Assembly (NCBI GenBank): GCA_024690825.1
Contig: JAILOK010000059.1
Span: 1-60,512, forward strand
Length of the DNA: 60,512 nt
Reading direction: 5' to 3'
Source of the DNA: Lachnospiraceae bacterium
GTDB taxonomy: Bacteria > Bacillota > Clostridia > Lachnospirales > Lachnospiraceae
The translations under genes were made by a program, and so were the position numbers. The notes beneath the pieces are model-generated. The model was not told the DNA's origin. It was given only the letters and a program-made list of their open reading frames with translations, and did not search any database. Below are positions 37,828-46,394 of this stretch, one piece after another (within the stretch, counting starts at the first letter, position 1; every line of letters starts with the position of its first letter).

Positions 37828-38742
37828 TCAGGCCTGCTCCTGTTTCCGGATCCATTCGGCTGTTCTTCTGATCCCTTCCTTAAAGGAGACCTTTTGTTTA
37901 TATCCGGTATCTCTTTCAACTGCATGGATGTCAAACTGACCATAGTCCGTTCCATCACCGTTAAACGGGATCTCTCCTATTCCAAGATCAGCATCTTTAT
38001 CAACGACATTTCCCATGACGATGATAAATTCCTTTAACGGGGCAGGTTTTTTGCTTCCGATATAATAAGTCCTGTTCCTTATTCCCTTTTCACCTATCAG
38101 GATGAATTCCTCTATCGCATCATCGATATAAATGAAATCATAGGTCTGTTCACCGGGTGAAAAGGAACAGTGTTCCTTTTTCAGGAGTTTTCTTATTGTT
38201 GTATTCACAAATCTCGGACTGATCTCTCCCGGGCCGTAGATATTTGAGATGATGCCTCTGATATAATCAACACCCATGTTGTCCGCAAGTATCCTTGCCA
38301 TCTGATCTGCGCAGTTTTTTGCGGAAGAGTATATGGAGTTTTTCCCGATATTTTCTTCAGACCGCATGTCTTTTTCTATTTCATACTCCATGATGCTGGC
38401 AGCATTCACAAACCGTCTGCAGCCGACCCTTGAACAGATCTCCACAGCTTTGCATGTATTTTCGATATTCTTTAACTGTACTGCAAAGTCGCCTCTTAGG
38501 GTTCCGGCGCTTCCCGTCCAGCCAAAATGAAAAAAACAGTCGATCTGTCTGTCATTAACGCTTTCAGTAATAAAGGACAGATTCCCGTCATCATGTATTG
38601 TGCTTATATCTTTGATGTCTTTTATCCGGTCATCATGATCTCCCCTTACTACTGCCGTGACACTGATCCCTTTTTCCGACAGTCTCCTGCAAAGACTGCT
38701 TCCGAGAAAACCGTTTGCTCCTGTCACTATCGCGCTTTTCAT
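37828..38742 (-). CDS. NAD-dependent sugar epimerase/dehydratase
   Basis: A 304-residue extended short-chain dehydrogenase. Nucleotide-binding TGANGFLG is at residues 7-14, the catalytic Ser116 (NAASIMEY) and Tyr138-x3-Lys142 (YSSAK) are intact, and YGPGE follows. Such enzymes modify nucleotide sugars; the particular sugar is not evident. As first gene of the surface glycopolymer operon it probably makes a precursor for the transferases downstream. Start ATG at 38742, preceded by AGAAAGG. Confidence 0.88.
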   Translation of the reverse strand: MKSAIVTGANGFLGSSLCRRLSEKGISVTAVVRGDHDDRIKDIKDISTIHDDGNLSFITESVNDRQIDCFFHFGWTGSAGTLRGDFAVQLKNIENTCKAVEICSRVGCRRFVNAASIMEYEIEKDMRSEENIGKNSIYSSAKNCADQMARILADNMGVDYIRGIISNIYGPGEISPRFVNTTIRKLLKKEHCSFSPGEQTYDFIYIDDAIEEFILIGEKGIRNRTYYIGSKKPAPLKEFIIVMGNVVDKDADLGIGEIPFNGDGTDYGQFDIHAVERDTGYKQKVSFKEGIRRTAEWIRKQEQA

Positions 38743-38798
38743 GAAAATATACCTTTCTCCGATTTCAGACTTTTAAACCGTTTTTGGCCCCAATTGAT

Positions 38799-38842
38799 GT
38801 CACGAATTGCTCCGTTGCCGGGGCAGCTCCCGCAATTATGAC
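38799..38842 (-). promoter_or_regulatory. structured leader hairpin of glycopolymer operon
   Basis: In the leader of the epimerase gene, GTCA...TGAC and AATTGC...GCAATT form two stacked helices closing a GC-rich 21-base interior (38811-38831). TGATGTCA/TGACATCA extends the symmetry outward, but its promoter-side arm overlaps the -10 region. No T-run follows, so it is not a simple terminator. No known riboswitch class fits. Confidence 0.45.
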
Positions 38843-38859
38843 TTTGAGACCCTGACATC

Positions 38860-38888
38860 ATTTTATGTCATTTCAGAAAGTAACGCAA
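38860..38888 (-). promoter_or_regulatory. promoter of surface glycopolymer operon
   Basis: TTGCGT, 17 bases, TAAAAT on the minus strand, leading into a leader of about 110 bases before the epimerase gene. Confidence 0.55.
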
Positions 38889-38896
38889 ACATAACA

Positions 38897-38927
38897 AAAC
38901 GACCATGTCTGTATGACATGGCCGTTT
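38897..38927 (-). terminator. terminator after the 212-residue orphan gene
   Basis: Reading the minus strand, a 12-13 base-pair stem (AAACGGCCATGTC / GACATGGTCGTTT) is followed by TTTTGTTATGTTT. It lies 22 bases past the stop codon of the orphan gene and insulates it from the glycopolymer operon promoter just beyond. Confidence 0.85.
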
Positions 38928-38948
38928 CAAGAAATATACTCATTTCTG

Positions 38949-39587
38949 TTATTCTGTTTTGGAAGGATCGGTTTCCTCGACCGGTTTCATCCATTCATTA
39001 AATTTCTTTTCGACTGCCTCATAGGTCCTCTTTGAGATGTCCGGGAGCTTGCCGCCCCAGGTCTTTTCTGCCTGTTTGTAGCCCTCTTTGAAAGCATCCA
39101 AAAGTTCCTGTGCCTTGCCCGCATCATTTCCTGCAAGTGCCTTTGCAAAATCGAGGATCCTGTCAGAGGTTTTCTCGACTCCCCAGTATCCGTCCTCTGC
39201 GATGTCTGCCTGTGCCTGTGCCTTGGTCTCGGGATCTACCTCAAACTGCCCGCTGGCCAGGAACTTCCACATGTTCTCGTCATCATCCAGCGCTATGGTG
39301 CTGGCCTTGCTCTGTCCGAGCATCAGCTTCTCCACTATGGAACGGAGATTTTCTGTTGCCTGGGCTGCGTCAGCCTTCATCTTTGCTATGATCTGTGTCC
39401 TGTCGGAATAGATGGCGTCCGTCTTTTTGTCAGCACCCGAAGATGCCTCATATACCACGCCCTGTTCCTTTGCAGCTGCTTCTTTCGCTTCTTTTGTATC
39501 TGCCGCTTTCTGTGTGCTTCCCTGCACAGTGCTGTTCTGCATATAGAGGCTTGAATCTACAGAACCTAAACCGTTGATCGTGCTCAT
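38949..39587 (-). CDS. uncharacterised 212-residue protein, possible flagellar-regulon member
   Basis: A soluble, acidic protein without signal peptide or membrane helix. The first ~60 residues are Ser/Gln/Ala/Lys-rich and probably unfolded (STINGLGSVDSSLYMQ). Residues 60-205 look helical: an Ala/Lys helix ending in ENLRSIVEKLML, then DGYWGVEKTSDRILDFAKAL, FKEGYKQAEKTWGG and DISKRTYEAVEKKF. I recognise no named family with certainty (a resemblance to DUF5610 is possible but unverified). The ATG at 39587 has AAGGAGG eight bases upstream. A sigma-28-type promoter sits 90 bases upstream, and the disordered start is like that of proteins exported through the flagellar apparatus; both suggest a motility link. 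It is a single-gene unit with its own terminator. Confidence 0.8.
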   Translation of the reverse strand: MSTINGLGSVDSSLYMQNSTVQGSTQKAADTKEAKEAAAKEQGVVYEASSGADKKTDAIYSDRTQIIAKMKADAAQATENLRSIVEKLMLGQSKASTIALDDDENMWKFLASGQFEVDPETKAQAQADIAEDGYWGVEKTSDRILDFAKALAGNDAGKAQELLDAFKEGYKQAEKTWGGKLPDISKRTYEAVEKKFNEWMKPVEETDPSKTE

Positions 39588-39677
39588 ATCTTATTCCTCC
39601 TTGAACCGTGATACGCCTGCTTCCTGATATATGATCAAAGATACATGATTTGCTGATGACACATATCTGTATCCTTT

Positions 39678-39704
39678 ATATCGGATGATAATAAGAATAT
39701 CTTA
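39678..39704 (-). promoter_or_regulatory. sigma-28-like promoter of the 212-residue orphan
   Basis: TAAG, 15 bases, TCCGATAT, against the sigma-28/SigD consensus TAAA-N15-GCCGATAT: ten of twelve positions match and the spacing is exact. Predicted start near 39670, about 80 bases before the ATG. Confidence 0.5.
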
Positions 39705-39722
39705 ACCCTTTTTTAAGATATT
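39696..39722 (-). terminator. possible terminator of FGGY kinase gene
   Basis: A perfect ten-base AT-rich inverted repeat, AATATCTTAA / TTAAGATATT, just after the kinase stop codon. The following minus-strand sequence is only moderately T-rich (CTTATTAT), so termination may be weak; the -35 of the sigma-28-like promoter lies inside it. Confidence 0.4.
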
Positions 39723-39724
39723 TT

Positions 39725-41317
39725 TTATTTCAGACTGTCTATTGCGGCTTTCTCTATCGGAAGACCTGCGCTGTATCTTTCAAGGAAGGCATCAAAGCCC
39801 TTCACATCCGCATCTACCGGTGCCATCACCTCACCCTTCGCATCCGCGAATACCTTCTTTGAAAGGAAATCCTCCAGAGTCTCTCCGTCTGACTTTCTCC
39901 TCATGAAATCGGCAAGGATTGCCATACCCCAGGGGCCGCCCTCTCCGGCAGTTTCCATTACCTCGACCGGAACTCCCAAAGCCGCTGCCATTATCTGCTG
40001 GCCGGAGCCCTTCGCATTGAACCATCCGCCGTGTCCGGTTATCTTTTCCACCCGGACATTTTCCTTCCTGATGAGGATGTTCATTCCGGTCTTCAATGCT
40101 CCAAGCGCTGTAAAGAGCGTAACTCTCATGAAGTTGGCAAGCGAAAGCTTTGCATCGGGAAGTCTGGTAACAAGCGGCCTGCCTTCATTCATATGTGTGA
40201 TGTGCTCTCCTGACAGATAATTGTAAGCAAGCACTCCTCCTCCGTCACTTTCACCCTCAAGAGCTTTTGCGTAAAGTCTTGAGTAGAGTTCCTGCATATC
40301 AATGCTTCCGCCCGCAAGCTTTATGACTTCATCAAACAGGCTGACCCATGCATTCAGGTCAGAAGTGCAGTTATTGCAATGAACCATGGCAACCGGTTTT
40401 CCGGTAGGGGTAGTGACGATATCCAGTTCGTCATATACCTCATTTAAGTTCTTTTCAAGGACGACCATGGCAAAACAGGATGTGCCGGCAGATACATTTC
40501 CGGTACGCGCGGCTACGGCATTTGTGGCTGTCATTCCGGTGCCTGCATCACCTTCTGCGGGACAGAGCGGTATGCCTGCCTTAAGTTTTCCGGATACGTC
40601 AAGAAGCTTTGCGCCTTCTTCGGTAAGCGTGCCGGCAGAGTCTCCCGCAACCAGGACCTTTGGCAGGATATCCCTTAACTTCCAGGGATAGCCCTTGCCT
40701 GCTATATCTTCATCAAAGAGTTTTATCATGCCCTCATCATAATCAAGGGTTTCGGGATCTATGGGGAACATTCCCGATGCTTCGCCTATGCCTACCGCCT
40801 TGACCCCGGTAAGTTTCCAGTGAACATATCCTGCAAGGGTTGAGAGGTACTTTATGTCCTTTACATGGTCCATTCCCTCAAGTATGGACTGGTACAGATG
40901 CGCAACGCTCCATCTCTGCGGGATATGGAATTTAAGCAGCTTTGTAAGCTTTTCCGAAGCCTCTCCGGTAATGGTGTTTCTCCAGGTCCTGAAGGGTACC
41001 ATGAGCTCATCTTTGTCATCAAATACCATGTATCCGTGCATCATGGCGGAAAAGCCTATCGAGCCGACCGTCGTAAGCTCCGTTCCGTATTTTTCCTTTA
41101 CATCGGCTGCAAGCTTTGCATAGCAGTCCTGCAGTCCGTTCCATATGTCATCGAGACTGTATGTCCATACCCCGTTTTCCAGCCTGTTTTCCCATGAATG
41201 GGCGCCGTTTGCGATAGGCTTAAAATCCTCATCAGTAAGCACTGCCTTGATCCTTGTAGAACCGAATTCTATACCCAGTGCCGTTTTCCCCTCCAAAATA
41301 GCCTGTTTTGCATCCAT
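39725..41317 (-). CDS. FGGY-family carbohydrate kinase
   Basis: A 530-residue sugar kinase with the two-domain FGGY layout. The N-terminal phosphate loop is [15 protein letters not shown]; the second domain has [14 protein letters not shown] and the FGGY-like [19 protein letters not shown], followed by [12 protein letters not shown]. Length and the FGST loop place it near the ribulokinase/xylulokinase group of Clostridia, but the residues that select the sugar cannot be read by eye. It stands alone between the SRP RNA and an orphan gene, so context does not help. Pentose use would fit the xylosidase at the left edge of the window. AAAGGAGAAGG precedes the ATG. Confidence 0.85.
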   Translation of the reverse strand: MDAKQAILEGKTALGIEFGSTRIKAVLTDEDFKPIANGAHSWENRLENGVWTYSLDDIWNGLQDCYAKLAADVKEKYGTELTTVGSIGFSAMMHGYMVFDDKDELMVPFRTWRNTITGEASEKLTKLLKFHIPQRWSVAHLYQSILEGMDHVKDIKYLSTLAGYVHWKLTGVKAVGIGEASGMFPIDPETLDYDEGMIKLFDEDIAGKGYPWKLRDILPKVLVAGDSAGTLTEEGAKLLDVSGKLKAGIPLCPAEGDAGTGMTATNAVAARTGNVSAGTSCFAMVVLEKNLNEVYDELDIVTTPTGKPVAMVHCNNCTSDLNAWVSLFDEVIKLAGGSIDMQELYSRLYAKALEGESDGGGVLAYNYLSGEHITHMNEGRPLVTRLPDAKLSLANFMRVTLFTALGALKTGMNILIRKENVRVEKITGHGGWFNAKGSGQQIMAAALGVPVEVMETAGEGGPWGMAILADFMRRKSDGETLEDFLSKKVFADAKGEVMAPVDADVKGFDAFLERYSAGLPIEKAAIDSLK

Positions 41318-41352
41318 AAAAATACCTTCTCCTTTCCCGAATACAACAGTTT

Positions 41353-41504
41353 AAAAAAGACCGACTGCCCGTCTGACTCCTTCCCGGAACCCCCTCGTCA
41401 CATGAAAGATCCCGCTTAGTGCTGCTTTGTTCCCAACCTGACACGGTTCACGGGTTTCCATTGCGAAGGACCGAAATATCAACGCCCGGCAGACAGCCGG
41501 CTGT
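41353..41504 (-). ncRNA. ffs: signal recognition particle RNA (4.5S-like, extended)
   Basis: The minus strand contains the universal SRP apical domain GTCAGG-TTG-GGAA-CAA-AGCAGC with its GGAA tetraloop, followed by ACTAAG. The ends pair: CCGGCTGTCT near the 5' end with the segment before GGCAGTCGG at the 3' end, all Watson-Crick or G-U. A T6 run (41353-41358) ends the transcript. Length is about 150 nucleotides, longer than the ~110-base 4.5S RNA. It partners with Ffh to target membrane and secreted proteins. Ends are estimated to within a few bases. Confidence 0.95.
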
Positions 41505-41509
41505 TTACA

Positions 41510-41538
41510 ATTTTAATATCGCGGGGAATAATAGTCAA
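41510..41538 (-). promoter_or_regulatory. promoter of SRP RNA
   Basis: TTGACT, 17 bases, TAAAAT on the minus strand, with a predicted start about six bases ahead of the first paired bases of the SRP RNA. Confidence 0.8.
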
Positions 41539-41566
41539 CATGTGTCCCCGCCCGGCCGAAGATCTG

Positions 41567-42028
41567 CTATATTTTTTCTCTCAGTTCCTTAAAGAACCGC
41601 TGCAACAGTTTGCGGCAGTCTTCCTCCAGTACCCCCGAAGTACACTCCACCTGATGGTTCAGTTCCCTTATATCAAGCAGATTCAGGATGGATCCTGCGG
41701 CTCCGGCTTTGTCAGAGGCGCAGGCAAACACGCATCTGTCGATGCGCGACTGCACTATGGCTCCGGCACACATCGGGCAGGGTTCGAGAGTAATGTAGAT
41801 GGTGCAGCCCTCCAGCCGCCAGTCTCCGAGTTTTTTTGAAGCCTTTCTTATTGCAGTGATCTCGGCGTGCGCAAGAGACACCTTGTCGGTATTTCTCCTG
41901 TTATAACCTCTGGCTATGACTTTTCCGTCACAGACTATGACTGCGCCTATCGGCACCTCTCCCGCATCATAAGCCTTCTTTGCCTGTTTTAATGCTTCCT
42001 TCATGAAGCGTTCATCAGTCGATGCCAC
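41567..42028 (-). CDS. tadA: tRNA-specific adenosine deaminase
   Basis: A 153-residue zinc deaminase that converts A34 to inosine in tRNA-Arg(ACG). The zinc and proton-shuttle residues are intact: H54-A-E56 and PCPMC with Cys84 and Cys87. The start overlaps the upstream radical SAM gene by 14 bases. It immediately precedes the SRP RNA gene, an arrangement common in Firmicutes. Confidence 0.95.
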   Translation of the reverse strand: MASTDERFMKEALKQAKKAYDAGEVPIGAVIVCDGKVIARGYNRRNTDKVSLAHAEITAIRKASKKLGDWRLEGCTIYITLEPCPMCAGAIVQSRIDRCVFACASDKAGAAGSILNLLDIRELNHQVECTSGVLEEDCRKLLQRFFKELREKI

Positions 42029-42710
42029 GCAGATTCACCTCTTTGATATATCCCGAAAGGATATCCCGAAATCTTTCCATTTCTTCTTTTGTGCAGGGCT
42101 TAAGTCCCTTTTCGGGCACATTTTCGCTCTCTTCAAATCCCTGCAGGAACATTTTCTCCGCACCAGAAAGCCATTTTCCGATGTCGTGTGCCGCCTCGTC
42201 ATCATAATAATCTTTTATCACGGTGCTGCGGAATTCGTAGTCAATACCGCTTTCCATGATGAGCTTTACGCTCTTTTCAAGTCTTTTTGTATCAAGTCCC
42301 GGCACTCCCGCAAGCTTCGGATATCTCTTTCTGTCAGTCTTTATATCCATTGCGATCATATCGGGAAGACCCTCGTCAATAAGTTCTGCAAGGACCCCCG
42401 GCATGTAGCCGTTGGTGTCAAGCTTTACCGGCAGTCCGAATTTCTTTATTCTTATCATGAAATCCTTAAGGTCCGGATCCAGCGTAGGTTCCCCGCCGGT
42501 GATACATACTCCCTGCAGGATCTTTTTCCTTTTTTCAAGGAAGGCAAATATCTCTTCCTCATCTTTCCTGTCAAAACGCTCCGGGTTTGTGACCAGCTCA
42601 AAATTGTGACAGTAAATGCATCTGAAATTACAATTACCCGCAAAGACGGTGCAGGCCGTTCTTCCCGGGTAATCAAGAAGCGTTGTTTTTGTCAGTCCGT
42701 ATATCTTCAT
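42015..42710 (-). CDS. radical SAM activase, anaerobic ribonucleotide reductase activating (NrdG-like)
   Basis: A 231-residue radical SAM enzyme with the 4Fe-4S motif C27xxxC31xxC34 (NCNFRCIYCHN), the GGEPTL glycine motif and a DTNGY block. The opening LTKTTLLDYPGRTACTVF is that of NrdG2-type anaerobic ribonucleoside-triphosphate reductase activating proteins. No reductase gene (nrdD) lies nearby, so its partner must be elsewhere or a different glycyl radical enzyme. Its presence fits an anaerobic lifestyle. Three bases separate it from the CdaR-like regulator gene. Confidence 0.85.
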   Translation of the reverse strand: MKIYGLTKTTLLDYPGRTACTVFAGNCNFRCIYCHNFELVTNPERFDRKDEEEIFAFLEKRKKILQGVCITGGEPTLDPDLKDFMIRIKKFGLPVKLDTNGYMPGVLAELIDEGLPDMIAMDIKTDRKRYPKLAGVPGLDTKRLEKSVKLIMESGIDYEFRSTVIKDYYDDEAAHDIGKWLSGAEKMFLQGFEESENVPEKGLKPCTKEEMERFRDILSGYIKEVNLRGID

Positions 42711-42713
42711 CTC

Positions 42714-43859
42714 TTACCTTGAATTGATATATCTCATGTAATCCATGACCATCAAAGCCATCTTGAGAGTCAGGGCGTCATCAAATTTCCTTATATCCAG
42801 ACCCGTCATCTTTTCAAGCTTTTCTATCCTGTATACCAGAGTATTCCTGTGAACAAAAAGCTGTCTGGATGTCTCGGATACATTGAGGCTGTTTTCAAAG
42901 AATTTATTCACGGTGATGAGTGTCTCATCATCAAACTGCTTCGGGATATTCTCGCCAAATACTTCATGAAGGAAGATATCGCACAGTGTCGGCTGCAGCT
43001 GATATACGAGCCTGCCGATCCCAAGCGAATTGTACCCGACCACATCTCTTTCGGGATAAAAGACCTTGCCCACTTCCAGCGCCATCCTTGCTTCCTTGTA
43101 TGAAAGCGAGACCCGTCTGATGTCAGACTCGGCAGTGCCGTAGGACACCCTTGCCTTTACCATGAGTTCGGAGTTCATCGTTGAAGCGAGCATCTTTGCT
43201 ATCCCCGAAAGAGGATCTTTTCTTTCGATGATCTCCTCATCCCCTTCCGCTTCTTCATCCGGCTCCTCCTGTTTTATTATCTCGGCTTCATCAAGGGGAT
43301 CCACCGTCTTGATAAGGATCACATTTCTCTCATCGACCGCCGTAACAAAATCATTTTCACTGTCCGCATAGAGGGATCTGATAAATTCCAGTCCGCTGCT
43401 TCCCTTATCCGGCTGGGGCTCGATAATATAAACGACCCTCGTCACATCCGTGGGTATGCGAAGCTTCCTGGCCTGATTATATATATCGACGCTGAGCATA
43501 TTGTCAAGCAGGAGATTCTGGAAAAAATTGTTTTTGTCAAATCTTTCCTTGTAGGCGACAACCAGGCTCTCAAGGCTTAAAGTCGTCATTTTCCCTATCG
43601 TGCCTGCATCATCTCCGCCCTTTATCACCAGCACAAAGAGGGTCTCCTCCTCATCCCTGATCCTGAAGAGCTGATGCTCTCCGATCACCTGCGAATCCGC
43701 CGGACTCATATAGAAATTGCGGATGCTCTCCGGTTCGATGTCCTGCGTCTCAAGAGTCGACGCGGCGACCATGCCGCTCGTTTCAAAGACGCTTATCTCC
43801 GCTCCCGAGCAGCTGCGTATATCCTCTATGCATTTTCTGATCACCTGATTGGTTATCAT
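42714..43859 (-). CDS. CdaR/PucR-type transcriptional regulator
   Basis: A 381-residue regulator. The N-terminal ~130 residues follow the putative sugar-diacid sensing domain of CdaR (opening MITNQVIRKCIEDI, GEHQLFRI). The C-terminal PucR helix-turn-helix is NVSETSRQLFVHRNTLVYRI, ending in the usual LKMALMVMDY. A very acidic stretch (about residues 195-215) separates the halves. AGGAG lies six bases before the ATG. The neighbours give no clue to the signal or target operon; sugar-acid or pectin degradation genes are typical targets of the family. Confidence 0.85.
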   Translation of the reverse strand: MITNQVIRKCIEDIRSCSGAEISVFETSGMVAASTLETQDIEPESIRNFYMSPADSQVIGEHQLFRIRDEEETLFVLVIKGGDDAGTIGKMTTLSLESLVVAYKERFDKNNFFQNLLLDNMLSVDIYNQARKLRIPTDVTRVVYIIEPQPDKGSSGLEFIRSLYADSENDFVTAVDERNVILIKTVDPLDEAEIIKQEEPDEEAEGDEEIIERKDPLSGIAKMLASTMNSELMVKARVSYGTAESDIRRVSLSYKEARMALEVGKVFYPERDVVGYNSLGIGRLVYQLQPTLCDIFLHEVFGENIPKQFDDETLITVNKFFENSLNVSETSRQLFVHRNTLVYRIEKLEKMTGLDIRKFDDALTLKMALMVMDYMRYINSR

Positions 43860-43916
43860 ATATATCTCCTCATATGCCGGTTTCCACGAAGGGAAAAATA
43901 AACGACAGTTCCGTTA

Positions 43917-44399
43917 CTATCTTAACATCATTTCCATCGGAGTGAAAAGTATTCCGTCCTTTATCTGCTGCGGGCCGGTATCCTTAAAGCCTCTCCTGTG
44001 ATAAAACTCAACTCCCACCGGTGATGAATTCACCGTCATCATCTCGTCCCCAAGCCCCGTGTGCCTGGATAATAAGTACTCTATCATATATCCCAGCAAT
44101 GCCGTTCCGACTCCCCTTCCCTGGAAGGTCCTGTCCACAAAAAGGAGTGACAGATGAGGTCCGCTCCTGCAGGCTGCGACGCCGATCATCTTTTCACCGA
44201 AAAAAGCCGCGCATACGGGAAATCCTCCGTTCAGGAAAACCGTATACAGAGTCTCGTCATCAAGAAACCTCCTGAAGTTCTCCTGTCCCTCAATCTCGTA
44301 AAGGTGGCCTTCACATTCAAGAAAGACGCTCCAGCACAAGGCCATAGCGTCCTCCCATTCATTTCTGTCTATCATCCTGACACAATAGTCCGCACTCAT
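43917..44399 (-). CDS. GNAT-family acetyltransferase
   Basis: A 160-residue acetyltransferase with the acetyl-CoA loop FQGRGVGTALL and the C-terminal FYHRRGFKDTG typical of the fold. Acceptor unknown. Its ATG follows the stop codon of the DUF1002 gene without a gap (TAAATG), so the two are coupled. Confidence 0.88.
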   Translation of the reverse strand: MSADYCVRMIDRNEWEDAMALCWSVFLECEGHLYEIEGQENFRRFLDDETLYTVFLNGGFPVCAAFFGEKMIGVAACRSGPHLSLLFVDRTFQGRGVGTALLGYMIEYLLSRHTGLGDEMMTVNSSPVGVEFYHRRGFKDTGPQQIKDGILFTPMEMMLR

Positions 44400-45437
44400 T
44401 TATTTCCCGCCAAAAAGACCTGTGAAGAAATTTTTTATTCCGTCAAATATTCCGGTAAAAGTATCCGAAACCTTCTGCTTTAATCCAGCCATGATGCCCT
44501 GGGCAGCCATCTTTGAAAGATCCTCCGCCGTCAGCTTATCTCCGAATTTTTCATAGATATCAGCTGCCTGATCAAGGAGCGTATTGTAATCAAGACCCAG
44601 ATCCTTGATCTTGACCATAAGGTCGACTATCTGTTTTATCTCATCTTCGGAAAGCTCGATATTGCCGTCATAATCCTTTATAGCCTGTCTGACGGCCTCC
44701 TCGATCTCTTCTCTGGTATCAAGCTTTTTGCCTGCTATCTCTGCCTTGATAAAGGCGATCATCGCCTCGACATCTTCCTTTGACGCGCCGTCAAGAGCCT
44801 CCTCGATCTGGCCTGTCGTCACAAGCTCGTTAAGAGAGGTATCCAGAGCCTGCTCATCGACCTTTGTGTCCGTCATGTCCGCATAAGCCTTTAAAGCACC
44901 GATGAGGGCGGCAGTTCCGGATATGGGCGCAGGTCCGACCACCAGGATATCGGCATCCTTTACACCTGCCGTCAGAAGCGCATTTTTATACATTCCCTCC
45001 GTACAATAAGTGATATTCTGGGTTGCCACGCTGATGCCGTGTCCGGATTCGGCAGGCCTTACCAGAACCGATGAAAGTGATTTGGTTCCTATGACTGCCG
45101 GATCGATATATGAATCAAGATACTGATGTTCCTCGGCATTTGTCACATATACCACACTGTAGGAACTGATATCCACTCCCGAAAGGCCCATCAGCGTAAG
45201 CACCGATGCAAGCTGCTCGGGGCTCAGATCCGAACCCAGCGCCAGATACGGCACGGATGCCTGCGCCGGCTGCTGTGTCTGCTGCTGTTCTGCCGGCTGG
45301 ACTTCCTCAGCCGGAGTTTCCTTTGTTTCCTCCTGTCCCGGGAAGGTGATCACCTTCATGGCATCATCCGCAAACACCGGGATCACTGATGTGATACAGA
45401 GTATCACAGATATAATAAGCGCCGATAATCTTTTCAT
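44400..45437 (-). CDS. secreted DUF1002 protein (YpuA-like)
   Basis: A 345-residue exported protein with a clear signal peptide (residues 1-24, cut near VFADD). A Gln/Pro/Glu-rich linker follows, then the DUF1002 core (LALGSDLSPEQLASVLTLMG, YSVVYVTNAEEHQYL, VAAQNITYC-like region), as in Bacillus YpuA. The C-terminal ~100 residues are amphipathic helices ending in Phe/Gly-rich IKNFFTGLFGGK. Function in the envelope is not known. It is in one run with the hydrolase and acetyltransferase genes. Confidence 0.9.
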   Translation of the reverse strand: MKRLSALIISVILCITSVIPVFADDAMKVITFPGQEETKETPAEEVQPAEQQQTQQPAQASVPYLALGSDLSPEQLASVLTLMGLSGVDISSYSVVYVTNAEEHQYLDSYIDPAVIGTKSLSSVLVRPAESGHGISVATQNITYCTEGMYKNALLTAGVKDADILVVGPAPISGTAALIGALKAYADMTDTKVDEQALDTSLNELVTTGQIEEALDGASKEDVEAMIAFIKAEIAGKKLDTREEIEEAVRQAIKDYDGNIELSEDEIKQIVDLMVKIKDLGLDYNTLLDQAADIYEKFGDKLTAEDLSKMAAQGIMAGLKQKVSDTFTGIFDGIKNFFTGLFGGK

Positions 45438-45471
45438 TTTTTCCTCCTCTGAAACTCCCTGTTAAAGCTTT

Positions 45472-46389
45472 TCATGCTTTAAGTATAAAGTCCGCGATCC
45501 TGTCAAAGATCTCATATCTTACAGACTCGTTTTGAAGTTCATGTCTTGCATCGTCTATGAGCTCCATTTTTACATTTTCCATGCCCGCGGCTTTATATCT
45601 TTCATACATTCTTTTAACACCCTCGCCGTTTTCACCTACAGGGTCGTTCTTCCCGGAGATGATATACAAAGGCAGCGACGAAGGAATGCTTGCCACCAGT
45701 TTTTTATTATTGCTCCGAAGCGCAAACTCCAGCAGCGTCTCATATCCGTTTGTTGTAAACATGAATCCGCTCAAGGGATCGCTGTCATATTTCCTTACAA
45801 CCTCAGGATCGCTGCATATCCAGGAATTTACACTCTCCCTGTTTTTCACTGATTTTATAAAGGGACCCAGAGCCAGCGCCGTACAGAATCTGCTCCTGTA
45901 ATACGGCCCCTTGATCTTTCGTATCATAGCGGCGGTACCCTTGCCCAGCTTCAATTTGAGCGTGCCGTTGTCTCCGCCTCCCTGAATGACGGCTCCCTGA
46001 ATGCCGGTGCCGTACCTTTCAATATAATTCCTTGCGATATAGGAGCCCATGGAATGACCGAAGATAAAGACCGGGATCCCCGGATATTTATCCTGGACCG
46101 TTTTTTTGAGCCTGTGTACATCGCGCACCACAACCGTGGCCGCGTCTCTTTCGCAGAAATACCCGAAGCCTTCGGGACTTTCGGCGGTCTTCCCATGTCC
46201 CAAAAGATCGATGCCGCAGCAGAGTATCCCCTTTGTGTTCAGATACTGTGCCATCTCATCATATCTTCCCATGTGCTCACTCATGCCGTGGATTATGACC
46301 AGGACAGCCTTTACTTCTCCCTTCGGAGTCCACTGGTAAGCCGCTATTTTGGTTTTCATGTCTCTGGAATCTATCCTGAATTCTTCCAT
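45472..46389 (-). CDS. alpha/beta hydrolase, monoglyceride-lipase-like
   Basis: A 305-residue serine hydrolase of the lysophospholipase/monoacylglycerol lipase group. HGMSEHMGRYDE forms the oxyanion region, Ser is in GHSMGS, Asp in SGKNDPVG and His in DARHEL, giving a complete triad. No signal peptide. It starts five bases after metG, probably in the same transcript. Substrate is likely a lipid ester; inferred from family only. Confidence 0.88.
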   Translation of the reverse strand: MEEFRIDSRDMKTKIAAYQWTPKGEVKAVLVIIHGMSEHMGRYDEMAQYLNTKGILCCGIDLLGHGKTAESPEGFGYFCERDAATVVVRDVHRLKKTVQDKYPGIPVFIFGHSMGSYIARNYIERYGTGIQGAVIQGGGDNGTLKLKLGKGTAAMIRKIKGPYYRSRFCTALALGPFIKSVKNRESVNSWICSDPEVVRKYDSDPLSGFMFTTNGYETLLEFALRSNNKKLVASIPSSLPLYIISGKNDPVGENGEGVKRMYERYKAAGMENVKMELIDDARHELQNESVRYEIFDRIADFILKA

Positions 46390-46394
46390 ATAAT

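Noticed and set aside
42003-42722. A 239-codon plus-strand frame opposite the NrdG-like gene
   Set aside because: It is antisense to a gene with a complete radical SAM motif, has no ribosome site and reads as low-quality, Phe/Ser/Lys-rich sequence.
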